62,808 bases of DNA, taken from contig DASYEM010000022.1 of the NCBI GenBank assembly GCA_036499025.1, forward strand, positions 1-62,808, in the 5' to 3' direction. The notes under the pieces were generated by a model, which saw nothing but the letters and a program-made list of their open reading frames with translations, made no database searches and was not told the origin of the DNA. Source of the DNA: Parvibaculum sp036499025 (lineage in GTDB: Bacteria > Pseudomonadota > Alphaproteobacteria > Parvibaculales > Parvibaculaceae). The position numbers and the translations under genes are program-made. This document shows, piece after piece, positions 57,469 to 62,808 of the stretch (within the stretch, counting starts at the first letter, position 1; every line of letters starts with the position of its first letter).

Positions 57469-58692
57469 TCACCGCAACCTCATCACCGTCACCACGTCGC
57501 CGGGCTTGGCGGCGGGCGAGTGGGGCGGGCGGATGACGAGACAATCCGCGCCGGAAATCAGCGACAGCATCGAACTGTCCTGTTTGCTGAACGGCATCGC
57601 CACCGGCAAATCGCCGTCGGCGTCGGCCAATGTCGCCCGCAGATAATCCTCACGCCGATCGTTCTCCGGCAGGTTCCGTCCGAGCTTTGCCAGTGTCGTG
57701 CGAATGCGCGGATCGCCGCCTTGTAACGCTGCGATGGCGGGTGCCAGAAAAAGATGCGCGCAGACCAGCGCCGACACCGGATTGCCAGGCAGCCCGAGCA
57801 TCGGCAATTCGCGGTAGCATCCGAACATCAGCGGTTTGCCCGGCCGCATCGCGATCCGCCAGAAATCGACGTCGAGCCCGTCTTCGCTGAGCGCCTTCTG
57901 CACGAGGTCATGGTCGCCGACGGAAGCGCCGCCCAGCGTCACCAGCATCTCGCAATCCAGCGCATGCCGACCCGCCGATTGAATGGCGATCACATCGTCG
58001 GCGACGATGCCGAGATCGTGCGGAATGCCGCCCGCCTCTTCGATCAACGCCGCGAGCCCGTCATTATTCGCGGAAACGATCTGGTTCGGCCCCGGCGTCG
58101 CGCCGGGCAGCACAAGTTCGTTGCCTGTTGAAAAGAAAGCGATCTTCGGTCGCTTGCGCGCAATGACCGCCGGCACATTCATCGCCGCTGCATAGGCGAT
58201 ATCGGCGGATGAAAGTTTCCGTCCCGCCGAAAGCCCGACGGCGCCCGCTTTGAAGTCAAGCCCCGCAAGCCGAACATGCGCGCCGACGGGCGACGCTTCG
58301 CGCGCGATGACGACGTCGCCATAGCGCTCCGTATCTTCCTGAATGACGATGGCATCGGCGCCTTCGGGCAGCGGCGCGCCGGTGAAAATCCGCACCGCCT
58401 CGCCCGCATTGAGCTTGCGCCCGTAAGCGCCGCCCGCCGCCGCCTCGCCGACGACGCGCAATTTCGCCGGCGGCGCCGCCACATCTTCCGCCCGCACCGC
58501 ATATCCATCCATCGCCGAAAGATCGGCGGGCGGCTGCATCCGCTGCGCGATCACATCTTCGGCCAGCACGCGTCCTAGCGCCTTGGAGAGCGACACCCGC
58601 TCCGGCACGGTCGGCGTCAGGCTCGCGAGTATTCGCGCCCGCGCTTCGGCAACTGGGATAAGTGCCCCCTGGGCCGACGGTTGTGTCGCCAT
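57469..58692 (-). CDS. moeA: Molybdopterin molybdenumtransferase
   Basis: Inserts molybdate into adenylylated molybdopterin; 407 residues with the four-domain MoeA pattern. Signatures are PPADLSAMDGYAVR, GEAVRIFTGAPLPEGADAI, FFSTGNELVLPG, TLGGASVGDHD and LPGNPVSALV. Start ATG 58692 shares a base with the moaC stop. It is followed by lexA in the same direction after a 116-base gap that holds the LexA boxes. Confidence 0.95.
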   Translation of the reverse strand: MATQPSAQGALIPVAEARARILASLTPTVPERVSLSKALGRVLAEDVIAQRMQPPADLSAMDGYAVRAEDVAAPPAKLRVVGEAAAGGAYGRKLNAGEAVRIFTGAPLPEGADAIVIQEDTERYGDVVIAREASPVGAHVRLAGLDFKAGAVGLSAGRKLSSADIAYAAAMNVPAVIARKRPKIAFFSTGNELVLPGATPGPNQIVSANNDGLAALIEEAGGIPHDLGIVADDVIAIQSAGRHALDCEMLVTLGGASVGDHDLVQKALSEDGLDVDFWRIAMRPGKPLMFGCYRELPMLGLPGNPVSALVCAHLFLAPAIAALQGGDPRIRTTLAKLGRNLPENDRREDYLRATLADADGDLPVAMPFSKQDSSMLSLISGADCLVIRPPHSPAAKPGDVVTVMRLR

Positions 58693-59177
58693 CACTTGGC
58701 CTCGTAAATGCCGGACTTGCCGCCGTCCTTGTGGGTCAATCGAATGTCGCCGATTGTCATGCCGCGATCGACCGCCTTGGCCATGTCGTAGATCGTCAGG
58801 CACGCGACGCTGACGGCGGTAAGCGCCTCCATCTCGACACCGGTCTGGCCCGTGAGTTTCACCGTCGCCTCGACCTCGATCGAATGCGTTTTCGCATTCG
58901 GCTTCAGCTCCACCGACACTTTGGAAATCAGCAGCGGATGGCAAAGTGGAATGAGGTCGGAGGTCTTCTTCGCCGCCATGATCCCGGCAAGCCGCGCCAC
59001 CTCCAGCGCGTTGCCCTTGGCGAGCTTCCCGCCCGTCACCAGCTTCAGCGTCGCCGGGTTCATGGTGACGCGCCCCTTCGCCGTCGCGCTCCGCGCCGTC
59101 GCGGCCTTTGTCGACACATCGACCATGCTTGCATGGCCCTTTGCGTCGAGATGCGTCAGCGTTTTTTTGGTTGCCAC
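58692..59177 (-). CDS. moaC: Cyclic pyranopterin monophosphate synthase MoaC
   Basis: Second step of molybdenum cofactor synthesis, making cyclic pyranopterin monophosphate; 161 residues. Conserved segments are HASMVDVSTKAATARSA, KTSDLIPLCHPLLIS, TGVEMEALTAVSVACLTIYDM and KDGGKSGIYE. It is coupled to moeA (TGATG) and starts three bases after the GNAT gene ends. Confidence 0.96.
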   Translation of the reverse strand: MATKKTLTHLDAKGHASMVDVSTKAATARSATAKGRVTMNPATLKLVTGGKLAKGNALEVARLAGIMAAKKTSDLIPLCHPLLISKVSVELKPNAKTHSIEVEATVKLTGQTGVEMEALTAVSVACLTIYDMAKAVDRGMTIGDIRLTHKDGGKSGIYEAK

Positions 59178-59180
59178 GCT

Positions 59181-59723
59181 CTAAAGCTCCCTGCGCATGA
59201 AGCAGCGCCGTTCGACCGGCAGTTTAATGTCGATCTCGCGAGCATGCAGCACATGCAGCCCCGGCGTCCACTCGAGCGGCGTCAATTCGCGAAAGCCGAG
59301 TTTTGTATAAAAGGGGCCGTTCCAGGCCAGATCGCGAAAAGTCGAGAGCGTCATCGCGCGTGCGCCCCGGGCATAGGCCGAACCTAAGGCCGCACCGACC
59401 AGCCGCGCCCCAAGGCCCCGCCGCCCATGTGCCGGATCGACAGACAATTCATAGAGATGCCCGACGCCGTCGAGCAGACCTGATAGCGCAAACCCGACCG
59501 GCTCGCCCCGGTCGCTAACCGCGACATGCACCGCGCCCGCGCGGCGGAAGGATTCGATGAAATCGAGATCGGCTGGCGGATTATCCGCCACATCCTGAAG
59601 TCCCGCATCGGCGAAGAGCGCCCCGGCCTTCAGCTCGATGGCGGGCAGGGCGGCAACTTCCTCGTTACGGACAAGCCGGATCGCATAGCCGTGATGATTC
59701 GCACTTTTGCTTGTTTTCGCCAT
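59181..59723 (-). CDS. GNAT family N-acetyltransferase
   Basis: A 180-residue acetyl-CoA-dependent acetyltransferase. The acetyl-CoA loop is HGRRGLGARLVGAAL (motif A, R-R-G-L-G), preceded by HLYELSVDPA and followed by the AWNGPFYTKLGFRELTP segment typical of motif B. The substrate is not evident. ATG 59723 follows GGAGG. It is three bases from moaC, so it belongs to that transcript, an unusual neighbour for molybdenum cofactor genes. Confidence 0.88.
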   Translation of the reverse strand: MAKTSKSANHHGYAIRLVRNEEVAALPAIELKAGALFADAGLQDVADNPPADLDFIESFRRAGAVHVAVSDRGEPVGFALSGLLDGVGHLYELSVDPAHGRRGLGARLVGAALGSAYARGARAMTLSTFRDLAWNGPFYTKLGFRELTPLEWTPGLHVLHAREIDIKLPVERRCFMRREL

Positions 59724-59833
59724 CTGGGCCTCCGCGCTTTCCGTAGGGTCGCGCAGGATGTGCGAATTCGCAGGCCGTGGCAAACGGGACGGCGCGCCGG
59801 CGAGCGCCGGGCAATCTGGCCGTCTTCGAAGAC

Positions 59834-60493
59834 TTAGCTGGGGCTTGCCGCTCTCTGCGGCTCGAAATCCTTCGGCGCTATGAAGGGTTTCACAGCGTTG
59901 TCCCGAAGACGCGGCGTACCTGTCTGGATTGGCTCTCCGCGTTCGGCGACATAGGCGCGTTGCAGCGGACTATCGACCGCCGTCGCGATTTCGAGATCGA
60001 TGACGCCTGCAATGCTCGCCTTGCCGTTCTCGCGGAATGCCGTCATCGCCCTGGCGAGGGCCGTGCCGATGGCCGCTTGCCCGGCATCGTCGAGATAAGG
60101 CGCGACGGCGACCGTATTGCGCGCCATCGTCACCGGATCGTCGGCCGAGACGATCAGCTCGGCAATCGCCTTCTGAAGCGCCGCGACCGAATACTTCGCG
60201 GAACGCCGTATGGCGTTGCCTGCCGCCGCGATCTGGCCGGCGGAAGGTCGGGTCCCGAGCAGCGCGATCAACTCCGACACAGCCACCGCCGGATCGGGCT
60301 GCGCGGCGACGAGAGCCGCCAGCGCATCCTCGAGCTCTTGCCCGCCATCTGGATGGGCGGCCAGCAGGGGCACGACTTCGGTTGCAAGCGTCGACTGTGC
60401 GGTGCCGGAAGCCGGCGGCTCCTCGGCTCGCGCGGATATCGCCGTTGTCACGAGAAGCGCCGCCAGCGCGGCGACGGGAAAAAACCTGGCCAT
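59834..60493 (-). CDS. Secreted helical protein of unknown function
   Basis: I do not recognise this 219-residue protein. It begins with a signal peptide (MARFFPVAALAALLVTTAISARA, cleavage after ARA). The mature part is alanine-rich and predicted helical, with repeats of about 35 residues (LLAAHPDGGQELEDALAALV, LIALLGTRPSAGQIAAAGNA, ALQKAIAELIVSADDPVTMA), and a Pro/Arg-rich tail. No cysteine is visible in the mature part. It lies between kdsA and the GNAT gene in the same direction; a periplasmic location is likely. Start ATG 60493. Confidence 0.65.
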   Translation of the reverse strand: MARFFPVAALAALLVTTAISARAEEPPASGTAQSTLATEVVPLLAAHPDGGQELEDALAALVAAQPDPAVAVSELIALLGTRPSAGQIAAAGNAIRRSAKYSVAALQKAIAELIVSADDPVTMARNTVAVAPYLDDAGQAAIGTALARAMTAFRENGKASIAGVIDLEIATAVDSPLQRAYVAERGEPIQTGTPRLRDNAVKPFIAPKDFEPQRAASPS

Positions 60494-60621
60494 GGTCCAT
60501 GCGCTCCATACGTTCCGCTCGCAAACGATATGTAGCGCGACAGGGCCTTCACGCGGGCAGGGGATTGCGCCGCTTTGAACAAGGTCGCCCTTGATGCCGG
60601 CGCCCGGTCCGTGCGAACGGC

Positions 60622-61470
60622 TTAGACGGCGGCGCGAATGGCCTTGAGGCTCGCCAGCAGCTTTGCCGCACCGTCGAGCGGCAGGCAACTCAGCGGATCG
60701 CAAAGCGCCTTGTCGGGATCGGGATGGAACTCGAGGAACACGCCGTCCGCGCCCGCCGCCACGGCGGCCTTGGCAATGATCGGTACGCCGTCGCGCCTCC
60801 CGCCGGTCGATGCGCCGCCCGTGCGCGGGTCGGCGCCGGGAAGCTGCACCGCATGCGTCGCATCGATGGTGACGGGCACACCGAGTTTCTTCATCTCCGA
60901 GAAAGCCAACATATCGACGATGAGATTGTTGTAGCCGAACGACGAACCGCGCTCGCACAGCACCGTGAAATCGCTGGCGCCCGTCGCTTCATTGACCTTC
61001 GAGATGATGTTCTTGCAATCCCAGGGCGCGAGAAACTGCCCCTTCTTGACATGCAGCAATCCGCCCGCCTTGTGCGTCGCCCGCGCGGTCGCGACCACGA
61101 GATCGGTCTGGCGGCAGAGAAACGCCGGGATCTGCACGATGTCGGCGACCGCCGCGATGGCGTCCGCCTGATCGACTTCGTGAATGTCCGTGGCGATCGG
61201 CACGCCGATCCGCGACTTCACTTCCGCCAGCATCGCGAGACCCTTCTCAAGTCCCGGCCCGCGATAGCTTGTGATCGATGAGCGGTTGGCCTTGTCGAAA
61301 CTCGCCTTGAAGATGAAGGGCAGGCCGAGTTCTTTCGTCACCGCCTTCAGATGCGCCGCCGTGTCGAGCGCCAGCTTCAGATCCTCAAGCACATTGAGAC
61401 CCGCGATGACGACGAGCGGCTGGCCGTCGCCGATTGCGATGTTCCAGCGGCGAAGAGTGAGAACGGTCAT
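60622..61470 (-). CDS. kdsA: 3-deoxy-8-phosphooctulonate synthase
   Basis: Condenses phosphoenolpyruvate and arabinose 5-phosphate to Kdo-8-phosphate for lipopolysaccharide; 282 residues of the TIM-barrel family. Motifs are FKASFDKANRSSITSYRGPG, ATDIHEVDQA, LHVKKGQFLAP, FGYNNLIVDML and HPDPDKALCDPLSCLPL. Asn26 in GLNVLED occupies the metal-ligand Cys position of the metal-dependent class, so this should be a metal-independent enzyme. It is nine bases downstream of trpC on the same strand, an unusual place. Confidence 0.95.
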   Translation of the reverse strand: MTVLTLRRWNIAIGDGQPLVVIAGLNVLEDLKLALDTAAHLKAVTKELGLPFIFKASFDKANRSSITSYRGPGLEKGLAMLAEVKSRIGVPIATDIHEVDQADAIAAVADIVQIPAFLCRQTDLVVATARATHKAGGLLHVKKGQFLAPWDCKNIISKVNEATGASDFTVLCERGSSFGYNNLIVDMLAFSEMKKLGVPVTIDATHAVQLPGADPRTGGASTGGRRDGVPIIAKAAVAAGADGVFLEFHPDPDKALCDPLSCLPLDGAAKLLASLKAIRAAV

Positions 61471-61479
61471 TGAAACACC

Positions 61480-62271
61480 TTACTGGCTGAGAAGAGCTTT
61501 GGTCGCGGCTTCGACATCGGTCTGCCGCATCAGGCTTTCGCCGACGAGGAACGTCCGCACATTCGCTTTGGCGAGACGCGCGAGATCGGCGGGCGTGAAG
61601 ATGCCGCTTTCGCCGATGATGAGCTTGTCTTTCGGGCAGAGCGGCGCGAGCCTTTCGGTCGTCGCCAACGTCGTCTCGAAGGTCTTGAGATTGCGGTTGT
61701 TGATGCCGAGCAGCGGGCTCTTGAGTTTCAGCGCGCGCGTGAGTTCCGCTTCGTCATGCACCTCGACGATGACATCCATGCCCCAGTCGAAAGCGGCGGC
61801 TTCAAGTTCGCCTGCCTGCGCGTCCGACACCGACGCCATGATGACCAGAATGCAATCTGCGCCCATCGCACGCGCTTCCGCCACTTGATACGTGTCGTAC
61901 ATGAAATCCTTGCGAATGACCGGCAGCGAAACTGCCGCCCGCGCCAGCGTCAGATAATCCGCGCTGCCCTGAAACGACGGCCCATCCGTCAGGATCGAAA
62001 GGCAGGCTGCGCCGCCGCGCTCATAGGCCTTGGCGAGTTCCGGCGGGTTGAAATCGGCGCGAATGAGGCCCTTCGACGGGCTCGCCTTCTTGATTTCCGC
62101 GATCAGCGCGTAACCGCCCGCGTCGATCTTGCGCGCCAGCGAAGCATGAAACCCGCGCACCGGCGGGGCCGCTCGCGCCGCGCGCTCGACATCGGCATAA
62201 GGCGTCGCTCTCTTCGCCGCCGCGATTTCCTCGAGCTTGTAGACGCCGATTTTTTCGAGAATGTCAGACAT
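61480..62271 (-). CDS. trpC: Indole-3-glycerol phosphate synthase
   Basis: Fourth step of tryptophan synthesis; 263-residue TIM barrel. Signatures are LIAEIKKASPSKG (catalytic Lys), VIRKDFMYDTYQ, GINNRNLKTFE and IIGESGIFTPADL. It is monofunctional, without a TrpF domain. ATG 62271 overlaps the trpD stop by eight bases, indicating coupling. Confidence 0.96.
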   Translation of the reverse strand: MSDILEKIGVYKLEEIAAAKRATPYADVERAARAAPPVRGFHASLARKIDAGGYALIAEIKKASPSKGLIRADFNPPELAKAYERGGAACLSILTDGPSFQGSADYLTLARAAVSLPVIRKDFMYDTYQVAEARAMGADCILVIMASVSDAQAGELEAAAFDWGMDVIVEVHDEAELTRALKLKSPLLGINNRNLKTFETTLATTERLAPLCPKDKLIIGESGIFTPADLARLAKANVRTFLVGESLMRQTDVEAATKALLSQ

Positions 62272-62808
62272 CGACTTTAAGTCCGTTGGAAACCGCAATG
62301 AGGCGCGAAAGAACGCTTTTCGCCGCGCCGTCGTCAATCGCCCGCGCCGCCAGCGCCGCGCCGTCTTTCAGCGTCGTCACCTTGTCGGCAACGATCAGCG
62401 CCGCCGCCGCATTGAGCAGCACGATATCGCGGTAAGCGCCATGCTCGCCTTCGAGCAGCCGTGTGATCGCCGCTGCGTTATGCGCCGGATCTCCGCCGCG
62501 CAGATCGTCGAGCGGGGCGCGCTTTAGTCCCGCATCTTCCGGCGTCACTTCAAAGGTGCGGATTTTTCGCTCGTTCAGTTCCGCGACATAGGATGGGCCC
62601 GTCGTCGTCAACTCATCGAGCCCGTCGGAGCCATGTACCACCCAGGCTTTCTCCGAACCGAGGTTGCGCAAGGCTTCCGCAAAAGGCTCGACCCAGCGCG
62701 CCGCGAAAACGCCGATGCTCTGGCGCTTGACGCCCGCCGGATTAGAAAGCGGCCCGAGCAAATTGAAAATCGTCCGAACGCCCAGCTCGCCGCGCACCGG
62801 CCCGACAT
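62264..62808 (-). CDS. trpD: Anthranilate phosphoribosyltransferase (3' part, cut by window edge)
   Basis: The C-terminal 181 or so residues of TrpD, which transfers phosphoribose to anthranilate in tryptophan synthesis. Visible elements are LGVRTIFNLLGPLSNPA, VVHGSDGLDELTTTGPS and the C-terminal helix NAAAALIVADKV. The 5' part, with the PRPP-binding motifs, lies beyond position 62808. The reading frame is intact to the edge. Confidence 0.94.
   Translation of the reverse strand, partial: VGPVRGELGVRTIFNLLGPLSNPAGVKRQSIGVFAARWVEPFAEALRNLGSEKAWVVHGSDGLDELTTTGPSYVAELNERKIRTFEVTPEDAGLKRAPLDDLRGGDPAHNAAAITRLLEGEHGAYRDIVLLNAAAALIVADKVTTLKDGAALAARAIDDGAAKSVLSRLIAVSNGLKVDV

Overview
The window is core chromosome from an alphaproteobacterium, most likely of the order Hyphomicrobiales (Rhizobiales). 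This rests on three things: GC-rich coding sequence throughout; the classic gene order lon-hupB-tRNA-nuo-birA-rnj-DUF1467-proS-lolCD-dnaE followed by rpsB-tsf-pyrH-frr-uppS-cdsA-dxr-rseP-bamA-skp-lpxD-fabZ-lpxA-lpxI-lpxB-gltA, then gltX, comEC, lexA, moeA, moaC, trpC and trpD; and alphaproteobacterial LexA boxes of the form GAAC-N7-GAAC. The genus cannot be fixed from the sequence. I see no prophage, insertion sequence, CRISPR array, rRNA or origin, and no gene-free stretch reaches 300 bases.

Region by region. Positions 144-3036 hold the Lon protease and HU genes, each with an intrinsic terminator, followed by a reverse-strand MFS transporter and tRNA-Val(UAC) and tRNA-Asp(GUC). Positions 5050-20319 are one tightly packed operon for all 14 subunits of respiratory complex I, with a small pentapeptide-repeat gene wedged between nuoF and nuoG and biotin ligase (birA) translationally coupled to nuoN. 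RNase J and a DUF1467 membrane protein follow. Positions 22391-26249 look like an accessory insert between DUF1467 and proS: a probable reverse-strand small RNA with its own promoter and terminator, an AzgA-type purine permease, a small secreted protein and a 555-residue secreted protein with papain-like features. Next come proS, the lipoprotein exporter lolC-lolD, a membrane-anchored M28 peptidase, and dnaE.

Between the M28 gene and dnaE sits an unlisted 46-codon gene (32269-32409). It encodes a single-pass membrane protein behind a perfect TTGACA -35 element and two perfect LexA boxes 25 bp apart, the same spacing as the two boxes in front of lexA at 57373-57412. I regard this putative SOS-induced microprotein as the most interesting item in the window; by analogy it could be a SidA-like division inhibitor.

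Positions 36117-51176 form a long forward run for translation factors, isoprenoid and phospholipid synthesis, outer-membrane assembly and lipid A synthesis (lpxD, A, I, B). After a REP-like palindrome and a shared terminator come gltA and gltX on the reverse strand and comEC forward. A reverse-strand run then carries lexA, moeA, moaC, a GNAT acetyltransferase, a secreted protein of unknown function, kdsA, trpC and the 3' part of trpD, which is cut by the right edge. The kdsA/unknown/GNAT block separates moaC from trpC, which are usually close neighbours in this order.
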